Part shown: positions 17,353-27,527 of the stretch, one piece after another
Position numbering within the stretch: the first letter of the stretch is position 1
How the letters are laid out: each line of letters begins with the position of its first letter
NCBI GenBank assembly: GCA_947259705.1
Contig: CAMYNL010000023.1
Coordinates: 1-64,000, forward strand
Source of the DNA: an uncultured Gammaproteobacteria bacterium
GTDB lineage: Bacteria; Pseudomonadota; Gammaproteobacteria; Arenicellales; JAANXG01
Direction of reading: 5' to 3'
Length of the DNA: 64,000 nt
Notes under the pieces: generated by a model
Told to the model about the DNA's origin: nothing
The model's input: only the letters and a program-made list of their open reading frames with translations
Databases searched by the model: none
Program-made: the position numbers and the translations under genes

Positions 17353-18393
17353 TCAGCGCGGCCTCAATAATTTCTCGAATTCTCTCGTATATTGCACCGA
17401 GAATCCATCTTGCCGCTTGATCACCAGGTAGGCGCCCCGCTGCAGCCGTTCCGCCAGCTGAAATGCCTGCTGCGGGCCAAGCACCATGAGCGCCGTCGCC
17501 AGCGCATCGGCCTCCATGGCGCTCGCTGCCGCAACACTGACCGCGGCGAGCCGGTGCTCGATGGGATGACCGTTGCGGGGGTCGATGGTGTGTGAATAGC
17601 GCCTGCCGTCGCGCTCGAAATAGTTTCTGTAGTCTCCGGACGTCGCCAGCGCCTGGCCGGTCAACTGCACCAGATCCTGGATGACCCGCTCGCCCGGAAC
17701 CGGCTTTTCGATGGCGATGCTCCAGGGATCGCCACGTTCATTGTGGCCGGACGCCCGTAGATCACCGCCGATATCCACCAGGTATGCGCGGACACCCCGC
17801 CGCTGCAGCGCGGCACAGACGCGATCCACAGCATAACCCTTGGCGATGGCGGACAGGTCGACGTAGATGTCGGGCCGCAACTTGCGAATCGCCGGGGGAT
17901 CCGTTCGGGTAACGAGCTGCCTGTAATCTACCCGCCGCTTCTCCCTTTCGATGGCCGCCGCGTCCGGCACCCGATCTTCGCCGTGCCCGGGGCCGAAGCC
18001 CCACAGGTTGACCAGCGGCCCCACGGTTACGTCAAAGGCGCCGCCACTCCACTGGCTCACGCGCCGCGCCGCGTCGATCACGGTTACCAGGTCCGGCGAT
18101 ACCGGGAACCAGTCCGTCCCGGCGTGGCGGTTGAACCGGGATAGTTCGGACCCGGGCAGATAGGTGGACATTTGTCGGTTGACTTGCTCCATGGCCGACA
18201 CCACGTCCGACTCCAGGGCCTTTTCGTCGATGGCCGGTCGTACGCCCACCGCCACCACGCGGTACCCGGTGCCCATGACGGGCCCGGTGAACGTCAGTGT
18301 CCGGCTGCCCTCGCCGCAGCCCGCCAGCGCTGCCGCGAGCAGCCATGCCGGCCAGCGCCCCGCCGCGAGCTGCCACCGGGCCGGTGTACTCAT
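17353..18393 (-). CDS. apbE: FAD:protein FMN transferase ApbE
   Basis: A 346-aa lipoprotein of the periplasm that attaches FMN by a phosphoester bond to Thr residues of NqrB and NqrC. The signal ends in a lipobox (AAALAGC, Cys26). ApbE motifs are TFTGPVMGTGYRVV, MSTYLPGSELSRFN, GGAFDVTVGPLVNLWGFG, DLSAIAKGYAVDRV, VDIGGDLRASG, and YSHTIDPRNGHPI. ATG 18393 lies 19 bp after nqrF; a TTG at 18423 overlapping nqrF is an alternative. The FMN acceptor motifs are present in the NqrB and NqrC of this same operon. Confidence 0.94.
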   Translation of the reverse strand: MSTPARWQLAAGRWPAWLLAAALAGCGEGSRTLTFTGPVMGTGYRVVAVGVRPAIDEKALESDVVSAMEQVNRQMSTYLPGSELSRFNRHAGTDWFPVSPDLVTVIDAARRVSQWSGGAFDVTVGPLVNLWGFGPGHGEDRVPDAAAIEREKRRVDYRQLVTRTDPPAIRKLRPDIYVDLSAIAKGYAVDRVCAALQRRGVRAYLVDIGGDLRASGHNERGDPWSIAIEKPVPGERVIQDLVQLTGQALATSGDYRNYFERDGRRYSHTIDPRNGHPIEHRLAAVSVAAASAMEADALATALMVLGPQQAFQLAERLQRGAYLVIKRQDGFSVQYTREFEKLLRPR

Positions 18394-18412
18394 ACCGGGG
18401 CGCCGGCCGCGT

Positions 18413-19630
18413 TCAGCCGCCAAAATCGTCCAGCAGGATATTGTCCCGCTCGACGCCCAGGTCCTCCAGCATCTTGATCACGGCGGCGTTCATCATGGGC
18501 GGGCCGCAGATGTAGTATTCACAATCTTCCGGAGCCGGATGGTCCTTCAGGTATTGCTCATAGATGACTTCGTGGATGAATCCGGTATACCCGGTCCATT
18601 TGTCCTCCGGCAGCGGGTCCGACAGTGCCACGTGCCACTCGAAGTTGTCGTTTTCGGCGGCGAGCTGATCGAAATCCTCGACGTAGAACATCTCGCGCCT
18701 GCTGCGGGCACCATACCAGAAGCTCAGCTTACGGTTGGTCTTGATACGCCGCAGCTGATCGAAAATGTGTGAGCGCATGGGTGCCATTCCGGCGCCGCCG
18801 CCGATAAAGACCATCTCGTTGTCCGTTTCCCGGGCGAAAAACTCGCCGAAAGGTCCCGATATGGTCACCTTGTCGCCCGGCTTGAGGTTGAATATGTAAG
18901 ACGACATGACCCCCGGGGGTACCTGCTGGCCGGGCGGGGGCGTCGCGATGCGCACATTCAGCATGAGCACGCCCTTCTCATCCGGGTAGCTGGCCATCGA
19001 ATAGGCGCGGATCACTTCCGCCCTGTTGTGCACCGCGTAGCGCCAAAGATCGAAACGGTCCCAGTCACCGCGGTATTCATCAGCGACGTCGAAATCCGTG
19101 AACTTCAGCCGGTAGGGCGGACACTCGATCTGGATGTAGCCCCCGGCGCGGAACTTGACCTCTTCCCCGGCGGGCAACTCCAGCACCAGTTCCTTGATGA
19201 ACGTAGCGACGTTGTCATTGGAGCGCACCGTGCATTGCCATTTCCTGACCCCGAACACCTCTTCCGGCACGCGGATCTGCATGTCCTGCTTCACTGTCAC
19301 CTGGCAGGCAAGGCGGTCGCCTTCCGCGGCCTCGCGCTTGGTGATGTGGGTTTCCTCGGTGGGCAGGATCGCGCCGCCTCCGGACAGTATCCTGACCCGG
19401 CACTGGGCGCAGGTGCCCCCGCCTCCGCAGGCAGAGGAAACAAACAGGTGCGCATCGGCCAACGCGCCCAGCAGCTTGGAACCCACCGGTGCCTGGACGG
19501 TCTTCTCGCTATTGATCTCTATGTTGACGTGGCCACTCGCCACCAGCCTGGATTTGGCGAACAGGATCAAGAACACCAGCGCCAGCACGATCAACGTGAA
19601 AAAGCTTACGCCAAGGCTTATCTCCAGCAT
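18413..19630 (-). CDS. nqrF: Na+-NQR subunit F, NADH-oxidising
   Basis: A 405-aa subunit that takes electrons from NADH. It has an N-terminal membrane helix, a plant-type 2Fe-2S ferredoxin domain ([13 protein letters not shown] plus a later Cys in RLACQV), an FAD domain (RAYSMASYP) and an NADH domain ([14 protein letters not shown]), ending in LLDDFGG as usual. Full length. The 27-bp gap to nqrE is the widest in the operon apart from flanks. Confidence 0.97.
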   Translation of the reverse strand: MLEISLGVSFFTLIVLALVFLILFAKSRLVASGHVNIEINSEKTVQAPVGSKLLGALADAHLFVSSACGGGGTCAQCRVRILSGGGAILPTEETHITKREAAEGDRLACQVTVKQDMQIRVPEEVFGVRKWQCTVRSNDNVATFIKELVLELPAGEEVKFRAGGYIQIECPPYRLKFTDFDVADEYRGDWDRFDLWRYAVHNRAEVIRAYSMASYPDEKGVLMLNVRIATPPPGQQVPPGVMSSYIFNLKPGDKVTISGPFGEFFARETDNEMVFIGGGAGMAPMRSHIFDQLRRIKTNRKLSFWYGARSRREMFYVEDFDQLAAENDNFEWHVALSDPLPEDKWTGYTGFIHEVIYEQYLKDHPAPEDCEYYICGPPMMNAAVIKMLEDLGVERDNILLDDFGG

Positions 19631-19657
19631 GTTCCGGCTTTCCTCAGGGCGTGCGGG

Positions 19658-20269
19658 TCACAGCTGGATTCCCGAGAAGGCCATGAACCCCAGTGACATC
19701 AGGCCCACGGTGATGAATGTGATACCCAACCCCTGCAGGCCATCCGGCACGTCACTGTATTTGAGTTTTTCTCGCACTCCGGCAAGGGCGGTGATCGCCA
19801 GCGCCCAGCCCAGCCCGCTGCCGAACCCGTATACCGCGCTCTCGGCGAAGTTGTAGTCGCGCTCTACCATGAACAACGTGCCGCCGAGGATGGCGCAGTT
19901 CACCGTGATAAGCGGCAGAAAGATGCCCAGGGCGTTGTAGAGGGCGGGGAAGAACCTGTCCAGCGCCATTTCCAGGATCTGCACGATGGCGGCGATGACG
20001 CCTATGTAGCTGATCAGCCCGAGGAAGCTGAGATCCACGTCGGGCAGTCCCGCCCACGCCAGCGCCCCGTCCGCCAGCAGGTACTGATAGATCAGGTTGT
20101 TGGCGGGGACGGTAATGGCCTGCACCACCAACACCGCGGCCCCGAGCCCGATCGCTGTCTCGATCTTTTTCGACACCGCGAGGAACGTACACATGCCGAG
20201 AAAAAATGCCAGCGCCAGATTCTCGACAAAAACGGCCTTGATGGCGAGGCTGAGATAGGCTTCCATCAC
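19658..20269 (-). CDS. nqrE: Na+-NQR subunit E
   Basis: A 203-aa integral membrane subunit with six helices. The motif TVNCAILGG and an earlier [11 protein letters not shown] hold the Cys pair that, together with the NqrD Cys pair, ligates the intramembrane iron centre. It begins with a 4-bp overlap with nqrD. Confidence 0.97.
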   Translation of the reverse strand: MMEAYLSLAIKAVFVENLALAFFLGMCTFLAVSKKIETAIGLGAAVLVVQAITVPANNLIYQYLLADGALAWAGLPDVDLSFLGLISYIGVIAAIVQILEMALDRFFPALYNALGIFLPLITVNCAILGGTLFMVERDYNFAESAVYGFGSGLGWALAITALAGVREKLKYSDVPDGLQGLGITFITVGLMSLGFMAFSGIQL

Positions 20270-20928
20270 AGCACCTCCGTACGATGCACTTGATGTATCT
20301 GGTACTCGGCGTTCTCGATCTGTTCGGTCTTCACCGTCCGCAGCACCCAGATGAAAAGCCCGATGACGAAAAAAGCGCTGGGCGGCAGCAGCATCAAGCC
20401 GACCGGGTAATACCAGCCACCCTCGGTCACCAGGGGCAACAGCTGATAGCCAAGCAGGGAGCCCGAGCCCAGCAGTTCCCGCACCGTGCCGACGATGATC
20501 AGGATAAGGCTGTAACCCAGCCCGTTGCCTATCCCGTCGAGAAAACTGAGTCCCGGCGGGGACTTCATGGCATAGGCCTCGGCGCGCCCCATGACTATGC
20601 AGTTGGTTATGATCAGGCCGACGAACACCGACAGTTGCTTGCTGGTCTGGTACGCATAGGCCTTCAGCACCTGATCCGCCACTATTACCAGCGAAGCGAT
20701 AATGGTCATCTGCACGATGATCCGGATGCTGCCGGGCACATGGTTACGGATCATGCTGATGGAAAAATTTGACAGCGCCGTGACGCTGGTCAGGGCGAGG
20801 CACATGATCAGCGACGTCGCCAGGTTGGTGGTGACGGCCAGCGCTGAACAGATACCGAGTATCTGCAGGGCAATCGGGTTATTGTTGAACAGGGGATCGG
20901 TCAGGACCTTTCTAGCTTCGCTGCTCAC
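20266..20928 (-). CDS. nqrD: Na+-NQR subunit D
   Basis: A 220-aa six-helix subunit homologous to NqrE. It has [16 protein letters not shown] and [12 protein letters not shown], the two Cys positions for the shared iron centre. Three bases separate it from nqrC and it overlaps nqrE by 4 bp. Confidence 0.97.
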   Translation of the reverse strand: MSSEARKVLTDPLFNNNPIALQILGICSALAVTTNLATSLIMCLALTSVTALSNFSISMIRNHVPGSIRIIVQMTIIASLVIVADQVLKAYAYQTSKQLSVFVGLIITNCIVMGRAEAYAMKSPPGLSFLDGIGNGLGYSLILIIVGTVRELLGSGSLLGYQLLPLVTEGGWYYPVGLMLLPPSAFFVIGLFIWVLRTVKTEQIENAEYQIHQVHRTEVL

Positions 20929-20931
20929 GTT

Positions 20932-21768
20932 CTACCCCTCGGCGGTCTTCAGCTTCTCAAGATACGGGCCAAACCCGTTCTCACCCATCCAGTAGCGAAC
21001 CAGGTTGGTCACACCGCGGGCAGTAAGCGTGGCCCCGGCGAGCCCGTCGACCTGGAATTGCGCGTCGCGAGCGACCGGATTCACCTTGCCCTTTGCTAGC
21101 CCGATGCGCAGCTTGCCGTCGTCATCGGCGAGCTTCTTGCCTTTCCACAAGGCCTTCCAGCCCGGATTGTCCACTTCCCCGCCCAGCCCGGGTGTCTCCG
21201 CATGTTCATAGAAACTCAGGCCGTAGATCGTATTGGCGTCCGCCTCCAGGGCGACGAATCCATACAGGGTGGACCACAAGCCGTAGCCGTGAACGGGCAG
21301 GACGATCTTGTCCAGCCTGCCCCCCCGCCGCACCAGGTAGACCTTGGCGTACCTGGCCTGGTTGCGTATCTGCGCGATGTCCTTTTCGTCCGGGATCCGC
21401 ATGCTCTGGCCCGCATCCCTGGCGGCCCTGCGCTGATCGTAGCTCTCCGGGTCCACCCTCTCCACGTACTCACCGGTGCGCACGTCCACCAGTCGCTGCT
21501 CGACCTGCTCGAACAGCTCGTCCACCGACTTGCCCTGCTCCTGCAGGCCCGCGACCGAGATGATGTTCTGCTTCCGGTCCAGCACCCGGTTGGCGACCTG
21601 CTTGGGTTTGAGCACCACGGCGGCGGTCGACACCACAATGGAGCAGGCCAGGCACAGGGACAGAGCTATGAACAGCGTCTTCTGCGTGCTGTCATTCGGC
21701 ATGTCCAGGTAGCGGGACAATACCGGGCGCAGACCCAGCCAGGTTCCCTTGCCCTTAGCGGACGGCAT
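20932..21768 (-). CDS. nqrC: Na+-NQR subunit C, FMN-carrying
   Basis: A membrane-anchored subunit whose periplasmic domain carries covalent FMN on Thr. The acceptor motif is AGATLTARG near the C-terminus; the helix is [19 protein letters not shown]. From ATG 21768 the product is 278 aa and the start overlaps nqrB by 14 bp, with GGGAG seven bases upstream. An internal ATG at 21702 gives 256 aa, nearer the usual family length, but has no ribosome site. I keep the longer form with moderate certainty about the start. Confidence 0.92.
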   Translation of the reverse strand: MPSAKGKGTWLGLRPVLSRYLDMPNDSTQKTLFIALSLCLACSIVVSTAAVVLKPKQVANRVLDRKQNIISVAGLQEQGKSVDELFEQVEQRLVDVRTGEYVERVDPESYDQRRAARDAGQSMRIPDEKDIAQIRNQARYAKVYLVRRGGRLDKIVLPVHGYGLWSTLYGFVALEADANTIYGLSFYEHAETPGLGGEVDNPGWKALWKGKKLADDDGKLRIGLAKGKVNPVARDAQFQVDGLAGATLTARGVTNLVRYWMGENGFGPYLEKLKTAEG

Positions 21769-22978
21769 GGCGGCGCTCCCGGCGACGGATGTTGGCCTGC
21801 ATCACGAACCAGTCGATCAGCGGCGCGAACAGGTTGGCGAAAAGGATCGCCAGCATCATGCCCTCCGGAAAGGCGGGATTGACCACCCGGATCAGCACGC
21901 ACATGAACCCGATCAAGGCGCCAAAGATCCAGCGGCCGGTATCGGTCATGGCGGCGCTCACCGGGTCCGTCGCCATGAACACCATACCGAAGGCAAAGCC
22001 CCCGAGCACCAGGTGCCAGTGCCAGGGCAGCGCAAACATCGGGTTACTGTCGCTGCCGATCAGGTTCAGCAACAAGACGGTGACCACCATGCCGGCGAAG
22101 GTACCGGCGATGATGCGCCAGGATGCCACCCGCGTGTAGACGAGAAATATCATCCCGAGGAAGATGGCGAGGGTGGAGCCCTCTCCCAGGGACCCCTGCA
22201 GCGAACCGAAAAAGGACTGACTCCAGGTGTAGCCACCGGCGATGATCGCCTCCACACCGCCCTCCGCGGCCAGCGCCAGCGGCGTCGCCCCGGTGAAGCC
22301 GTCAACGGCGGTCCAGACCGCGTCGCCGGACATCTGGGCCGGGTAGGCGAAAAACAGGAACGCGCGGCCGGCGAGGGCGGGGTTGAGGAAGTTCTTGCCG
22401 GTACCGCCGAACACTTCCTTACCGATGACGATGCCGAACGAAATCCCCACTGCCACCTGCCACAAGGGGATGGTCGGCGGCAGGGTGAGTGCGAACAGTA
22501 TCGATGTGACGAAAAAGCCTTCGTTCACTTCGTGGTTTCGCACCGCCGCGAACAACACCTCCCAGAATCCACCGACAATGAAGGTCACCGCGTATACCGG
22601 CACGAAGTACCAGAAGCCGTGCCAGAAGTTATCCCACACGCTGTTCGGATTGAAGTTTATCCCCATGAAGGACAGCAGTTCGCCGCGCCAGCCCGGCGCC
22701 GCGTCCCACAGACCATACGTCTGCAGCGCGGTGTTGGCCTGCAAGCCGGTGTTCCAGCACGCCATCAGCGCGCAGGGCATGACCGCCAGCCAGACGTAGA
22801 TCATCACCCGCTTCAGATCGATGCCGTCACGCACATGAGGTGCGGTCCTTGTGACGTCGGCCGGGGTGTAGAAGAAGGTGTCCACCGCCTCGTAAACCGC
22901 ATGGTATTTCTCGAATCGTCCGCCCTTGGCGAAAAGCGGATGCATGCGGTCGAGAAATCCGCGCAGACGCGACATCAA
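21755..22978 (-). CDS. nqrB: Na+-NQR subunit B
   Basis: A 407-aa subunit with about ten membrane helices that forms the sodium path, binds riboflavin and carries FMN on Thr of the FTGATPLAL motif. Cytoplasmic N-terminus and helix pattern match the family. Its start overlaps the nqrA stop by 4 bp. Confidence 0.97.
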   Translation of the reverse strand: MMSRLRGFLDRMHPLFAKGGRFEKYHAVYEAVDTFFYTPADVTRTAPHVRDGIDLKRVMIYVWLAVMPCALMACWNTGLQANTALQTYGLWDAAPGWRGELLSFMGINFNPNSVWDNFWHGFWYFVPVYAVTFIVGGFWEVLFAAVRNHEVNEGFFVTSILFALTLPPTIPLWQVAVGISFGIVIGKEVFGGTGKNFLNPALAGRAFLFFAYPAQMSGDAVWTAVDGFTGATPLALAAEGGVEAIIAGGYTWSQSFFGSLQGSLGEGSTLAIFLGMIFLVYTRVASWRIIAGTFAGMVVTVLLLNLIGSDSNPMFALPWHWHLVLGGFAFGMVFMATDPVSAAMTDTGRWIFGALIGFMCVLIRVVNPAFPEGMMLAILFANLFAPLIDWFVMQANIRRRERRHAVR

Positions 22979-24321
22979 CCTTCCCGTTCGATTTGAGTCA
23001 GGTTACTGCGCAGTACCGGCCCGAAGTCGTACTTCCCGGCGCACACGAAGGAGCACAGCGCCAGGTCCTCTTCGTCGAGCTCGAGACAGCCCAGTTTTTG
23101 CGCCTGGTCCGTGTCGCGCACCAGCAGCGAGCGCAGCAGCGGCGTCGGCAGTACATCGAGGGGCACAACCTGCTCATAGTTGCCGATCGGCACCATGGCT
23201 CGCGGGCTGCCGTTCTGCGAGGTGGACAGCGGGAACCGGCGGCCGCGGAACAGGCTGGAAACGAAGACGTTTATCGCCGAGAACTTGTCCGCGCCCGGGC
23301 GTATCCAGCCGAACAGCTCGCGATCGCGGCCTTCGCGCAGCACCGACACCTGCACATGGTAACGCCCCAGATAACTGACCGGTCCCACCGCGCGGCGACC
23401 GGAAAGTATCGAGCCGGAGATCACCCGACTGTCAATGCGTTCTACCTCGTCTGTCAGCAACTCCTCGGTATTGGCACCCAGACGCGTACGTATCAAGCGC
23501 GGCCGCTTGACCAACGGGCCGCCGAGGGCCACCACGCGCTCGGTCCACACGCGACCGCCATGCACCAGTTCGCCGAGCGCAATGACGTCCTGATAACCGA
23601 TGTGCCACACGGTCTTGTCGGCGCGGACGGGGTCAAGAAGATGGATATGCGTACCCGGCAGGCCGGCGGGATGCGGTCCGCTGAATCGGGCCGTCACGAC
23701 GCGCGGTAAATCAGCGGCGGGCAAGTCGGATTCCGCGCCTGCGCAGAGGTAGATTTCACCGTCGGTCAGGTGTGTCAGTGCCGCCACACCGGTCTGGAAC
23801 GCCTGGGCCTGGCGCTTGATGATGACGGCCGGGTCGGCGGCGAGCGGGTTGGTGTCGATGGCGGTAACGAAGATCGATCGCGGTTGCGATCCCACTGCCG
23901 GGACCCTGCTGTAGGGGCGGGTGCGAAACGCGGTCCACATGCCGGATTCCTGCAACAGCGCGCGCAGCCGCTCCCGCTTCAAGGTCTCCAGCCCGTCGGC
24001 GCCGGGGGCATCAAAACTCAGCGCCTCGTCGCCGTCCAGTTCGATCACCACCGACTGCAGCGCGCGCTTGTCGCCGCGGCGGATCTGCTTCACCGTACCG
24101 CTACCCGGGGCTGTCACCCGCACCCCGGGGTTCTTCTTGTCCTCGAACAAGGCCTGCCCGAGTTTGACCTCTTCGCCCTCTGCCACCAGCATGGTGGGCT
24201 TCAGACCCAGGTAGTCGCTGCCGATTACCGCGACACTGCCCACCTGACGCCCATCGGTGATGGTCTGCTCCGGCTCTCCGACAATGGGGATATCCAGGCC
24301 CCGCCTGATTTTGAAATGCAC
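22975..24321 (-). CDS. nqrA: Na+-NQR subunit A
   Basis: A 448-aa cytoplasmic subunit, first gene of the operon. It begins [18 protein letters not shown] and has the family's [20 protein letters not shown] and [19 protein letters not shown]. The start is GTG 24321 with GAGGT seven bases before it. Confidence 0.97.
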   Translation of the reverse strand: MHFKIRRGLDIPIVGEPEQTITDGRQVGSVAVIGSDYLGLKPTMLVAEGEEVKLGQALFEDKKNPGVRVTAPGSGTVKQIRRGDKRALQSVVIELDGDEALSFDAPGADGLETLKRERLRALLQESGMWTAFRTRPYSRVPAVGSQPRSIFVTAIDTNPLAADPAVIIKRQAQAFQTGVAALTHLTDGEIYLCAGAESDLPAADLPRVVTARFSGPHPAGLPGTHIHLLDPVRADKTVWHIGYQDVIALGELVHGGRVWTERVVALGGPLVKRPRLIRTRLGANTEELLTDEVERIDSRVISGSILSGRRAVGPVSYLGRYHVQVSVLREGRDRELFGWIRPGADKFSAINVFVSSLFRGRRFPLSTSQNGSPRAMVPIGNYEQVVPLDVLPTPLLRSLLVRDTDQAQKLGCLELDEEDLALCSFVCAGKYDFGPVLRSNLTQIEREG

Positions 24322-24631
24322 TGTCAGACCTCGGAGTTTGAATGTTCGGCACCGCCCCCCGATCCAATATGGTGGGAAACGCGGCTGCCGCGCGGCATCT
24401 GGACCATCGAAACAGCGGTATACACGGCTGTCACCGGACCGGTCGACTGTATTACCGTGTCCGACATGCGGGTCCGGGCATCAATGCCCCGTGATTATAC
24501 TTTGTGCACTGCAACAAAGCCAGTCGACATGTGCGGGCAATCCGCATTAGTCGGCCGCTGTGGTTGCTGGCACAATTACGTGCACGACTCTAAAGAAGAT
24601 AACAACAGGCAAACGCCCGGAGACACCCCTG
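24322..24631. other. divergent intergenic region, nqrA / K+ channel unit
   Basis: This 310-bp gap holds the promoters of both directions. A perfect TATAAT hexamer faces nqr (see separate entry). No gene is credible inside it, although one plus-strand frame is open through it. Confidence 0.5.
24494..24522 (-). promoter_or_regulatory. candidate promoter for the nqr operon
   Basis: On the minus strand a perfect -10 TATAAT (24499-24494) is preceded at 17 bp by a weak -35 TGGCTT. This would start transcription about 165 bases before nqrA. The poor -35 suggests an activator or an extended context. No experimental support. Confidence 0.4.
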
Positions 24632-25015
24632 ATGAACCTAGACAAGGTTATCTTCGCGTTCTTCATCATGCTCGCGGCGACACTGAACTTCGGCTTTTTC
24701 ATTGGAGACATCGCCGACCCGGACCACCATCACCGTCTCGAACTTTACGCGGCCATCGTCATCAGCGCGATCGCCACGGTATTGAAGTTCGGCGACCAGA
24801 CCCATCTCGGGGCGGTGGTACTGGCGGCCAGCCTGGTCGCCGACCTGCAACTCATCGCCGCCGCGATCACCTGGGCAATCGTGGAGCACGTCACCAACAC
24901 CGGCTTGACCGCCTCCGCCATGTCCAGCATCGTGTCCCTGTCCGGTGGCGCGCTGCTGGCGAATCTCATCTCGGTGGTATTGCTGGTGATCGAAACCGTC
25001 ATGTCGCGCCGTTAG
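24632..25015 (+). CDS. DUF6394-like small membrane protein
   Basis: A 127-aa protein with three to four helices (VIFAFFIMLAATLNFGFFI, LYAAIVISAIATVLKFGD, VVLAASLVADLQLIAAAI, ALLANLISVVLLVIETV). ATG 24632 follows GGAG. Its stop TAG is immediately followed by the ATG of the K+ channel gene, so the two are very likely one unit. The resemblance to DUF6394 is from memory; the role is unknown but an accessory subunit of the channel is a reasonable inference. Confidence 0.8.
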   Translation: MNLDKVIFAFFIMLAATLNFGFFIGDIADPDHHHRLELYAAIVISAIATVLKFGDQTHLGAVVLAASLVADLQLIAAAITWAIVEHVTNTGLTASAMSSIVSLSGGALLANLISVVLLVIETVMSRR

Positions 25016-26668
25016 ATGGGCAGCGTGTTCTTCCTGGCGCTCCGGCGCCTGCGCGGACCACTCGTTACGCTGATCTGCGCCTATGCCGTCTCCGTCCTGG
25101 GGCTGGTGCTGATCCCGGGCCGCGACAGCGCCGGCGGAATCTGGCACATGGATTTCTTCCATGCTTTCTATTTCGTCAGCTTCATGGGCACCACCATCGG
25201 TTTCGGCGAAATCCCCTACCCCTTCACTGACGGTCAGCGCTTGTGGGTGTTGTTTTGTATCTATTTCACCGTCACCGCCTGGCTTTATGCAATCGGGCGC
25301 GCGCTGACGCTGGTCCAGGAACCGGCGTTCCGGCAGGCGGTGACCTACGGGGCGTTCGTGCGCAGCGTGCGGCGGTTGGCGGAACCCTTCTACCTGGTCT
25401 GCGGCTACGGTGACACCGGCCGCACCCTGGTGCGCGGCCTGGTGGAATGGGGTTTCAGCGCGGTGGTACTGGACCAGGACCAGGACCGCATCAACCTGCT
25501 CAGCCTGGAGAACCTGCCGGTGTACGTACCGGGCCGGCGCACCAACTGCTCGGATCCGGCGGCGCTGACGACCGGCGGCCTGAAGCATTCCCAGTGCCGG
25601 GGGGTCATCGCGGTCACCAACAGCGATCACGTCAACCTGAAGGTGTCCATCAGCAGCAAGCTGCTGAGCCCGAATCTGAAGGTCTACAGCCGTTCGGAGA
25701 TCCACGACGTCGGCTTGAACATGGAGTCTTTCGGTACCGACGTGATCGTAAACCCGTTTGACATCTTTGCCGATCGCCTGGCCATGGCCGTGCATTCTCC
25801 CGCCAGGTACGTGATCCATGACTGGCTGACCAGCCCCGTCCATACGCCTCTGCGCGAGCCGCTGTTCCCACCGCGCGGGCGCTGGATACTTTGCGGGTTC
25901 GGCCGCTTCGGCAAGGCGGTGCAGCAGTTCCTGTCATTTGAGCAGATTGACGCCACCATCGTCGAGTCGGAACCCGAAGCGACGGCGGCGCCGGAAGAAA
26001 CAATACGCGGGCGGGGCACGGAGGCGAACACCCTGCAGGAAGCGGGTGTCGAGCAGGCGGTCGGGATCATCGCGGGCACCGACGACGATGTCAATAACCT
26101 GTCCATCATCATGACCGCACGAGAACTGAACGAGAATCTGTTCACCGTGGCGCGGCAGAACCGGCAGGAAAACGACCCCATCTTCCAGGCCGCCGAGGTC
26201 GATCTGTTGATGCAACGCAGCGATATCATCGCCCGGCACATCATCACCCGCATCAGCAATCCCTTGCTGGCTGAGTTTCTGCAACACGTAGACAAGATGG
26301 AAGACGAGCAATGGGCCACCGCACTGGCGGCGCGCATCAGCGGCGTTGCCGGCGATACGGTCCCCACCACCTGGGTGCTGCCGGTCACTAAGGGCACTGC
26401 CTCCGCACTGGCGATCCGCCTGTATCGCGGCGCCGAGATACCGCTGGGGGTGATCCTTCAGGACCCGCATGAATCCGGTCAGCGGCTGTCCTGCCTGGCG
26501 CTGTTGCACAAGCGCGGAAACGACACCGCGCTGCTGCCCGCGGACGATGCGGTGCTGCGGCACGGCGACAAGCTGCTGTTTTGCGGCCGCCGGATAGCCG
26601 CCAGCCGTATGCGGTGGGCCGTCAACAGCGCCGACCTCGTGCGGGAACTGATCGAAAGCTACCCTTAA
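25016..26668 (+). CDS. K+ channel with two RCK (TrkA-N/TrkA-C) domains
   Basis: A 550-aa inner-membrane channel. Two helices flank a pore loop with selectivity-filter-like TIGFGE. Two NAD-binding RCK domains follow: the first with VCGYGDTGRT (about 127), the second with LCGFGRFGKA (about 290), and a TrkA_C-type domain at the C-terminus. Tandem RCK in one chain is the MthK/GsuK-like plan where the gating ring assembles from four subunits. Gating ligand (Ca2+, NAD(H), nucleotide) cannot be deduced. It starts directly on the stop of the upstream small membrane gene. Confidence 0.9.
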   Translation: MGSVFFLALRRLRGPLVTLICAYAVSVLGLVLIPGRDSAGGIWHMDFFHAFYFVSFMGTTIGFGEIPYPFTDGQRLWVLFCIYFTVTAWLYAIGRALTLVQEPAFRQAVTYGAFVRSVRRLAEPFYLVCGYGDTGRTLVRGLVEWGFSAVVLDQDQDRINLLSLENLPVYVPGRRTNCSDPAALTTGGLKHSQCRGVIAVTNSDHVNLKVSISSKLLSPNLKVYSRSEIHDVGLNMESFGTDVIVNPFDIFADRLAMAVHSPARYVIHDWLTSPVHTPLREPLFPPRGRWILCGFGRFGKAVQQFLSFEQIDATIVESEPEATAAPEETIRGRGTEANTLQEAGVEQAVGIIAGTDDDVNNLSIIMTARELNENLFTVARQNRQENDPIFQAAEVDLLMQRSDIIARHIITRISNPLLAEFLQHVDKMEDEQWATALAARISGVAGDTVPTTWVLPVTKGTASALAIRLYRGAEIPLGVILQDPHESGQRLSCLALLHKRGNDTALLPADDAVLRHGDKLLFCGRRIAASRMRWAVNSADLVRELIESYP

Positions 26669-26760
26669 CCCGCGCTCTAAACGCCAACACTCTGTTTTGT
26701 TTGAGTAATTATCGGTGATTGGGGCGGCGCGGCCGATGCAGAATTTTTTTTCGAAAACCC

Positions 26761-26789
26761 TTGACAGCACTGGTCTCCTGCCTTATGCT
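26761..26789 (+). promoter_or_regulatory. consensus sigma-70 promoter of the phasin gene
   Basis: TTGACA at 26761-26766, then a 17-bp spacer, then TATGCT at 26784-26789. This is a near-ideal vegetative promoter, the best in the window, and predicts strong constitutive expression of the phasin from about 26796. Confidence 0.8.
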
Positions 26790-26855
26790 GCACCGCAACA
26801 ATTGCTGCACTGCACAACGGCAGCGCCCTTAACTTAAATTTTGGAGATTAGCGTC

Positions 26856-27233
26856 ATGCAAAACGAGATTTTCGAAGCCGCCAACAAGGCGAGCGAGGCC
26901 GCCTACGCGACCGTCAAAGAGATTGCGGCCCTCAACGTCGCCACCGTCGAGACCCTGGTCGAGAAGCAGTTCGAGCTGGTCAACCAGGCGGTCGATCTGA
27001 GCGTCAAGCAGGTCAAGCTGGCCACCGAGTCAAAGGACCCGCAGGTCGCCATCCGGGCCCAGGTAGCGCTGGTGGAAGATGCCGCGGAACAGGCACTCGA
27101 CAACGTGCGGGACCTGGTGGCGATCGCCAACAAGACCCGCGTCGCCTATGACAAGCTGCTCGACAAGAACATCAAGGAAGCAGCAACCAAGCTGGAGGCA
27201 GTGACCAAGCCGAAAGTCAAAAAGGCTGCCTGA
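26856..27233 (+). CDS. phasin-family protein
   Basis: A 125-aa helical protein (coiled-coil from about 10 to 110) with the phasin profile EIFEAANKASEAAYATVKEI and a Lys/Ala-rich tail ending KVKKAA. Phasins coat polyhydroxyalkanoate granules; many gammaproteobacteria also have phasin-like proteins outside PHA synthesis. No phaC or phaB is in the window. ATG 26856 follows GGAG. Strong promoter upstream, terminator downstream: a monocistronic, highly expressed gene. Confidence 0.88.
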   Translation: MQNEIFEAANKASEAAYATVKEIAALNVATVETLVEKQFELVNQAVDLSVKQVKLATESKDPQVAIRAQVALVEDAAEQALDNVRDLVAIANKTRVAYDKLLDKNIKEAATKLEAVTKPKVKKAA

Positions 27234-27279
27234 GCGCTGCCACCGACAGACTTAGCATCTCCTCCTCCTGCTAAGCGAT

Positions 27280-27316
27280 CCCCCGCAGCTGTTATGGCTG
27301 CGGGGGGTTCGTTTTT
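27280..27316 (+). terminator. Rho-independent terminator of the phasin gene
   Basis: A GC-rich stem of nine to ten pairs (CCCCGCAGC with GCTGCGGGG, 27281-27289 and 27297-27305) closes a seven-base loop and is followed by GTTCGTTTTTA. Located 48 bp after the phasin stop. Confidence 0.85.
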
Positions 27317-27527
27317 ATATACCCGCCCTGCGCGCACCTCCGCGCCGGCAGTCCCGCGAACGACAGTCCCGTCACGGCAATTTCTCCGCAGCCCGATACG
27401 CCGCGTTATCAGCTTGTGCGCACCGAGGGTACAATAGCGGACACTGGTTGCATGCGTGGTCTACCGACGGCGGCATTACCGCTGCATCCCTGCAAACAGC
27501 GCAAAGACAGCCATACGGGGACACACC

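Noticed and set aside
21749..22996. 415-codon plus-strand frame opposite nqrB
   Set aside because: It is the antisense of nqrB, His/Gln-rich, as is common opposite GC-rich genes. No homology.
23770..25230. 486-codon plus-strand frame spanning nqrA and the K+ channel unit
   Set aside because: It crosses the 5' end of nqrA and the coding frames of two well-supported plus-strand genes in another phase.
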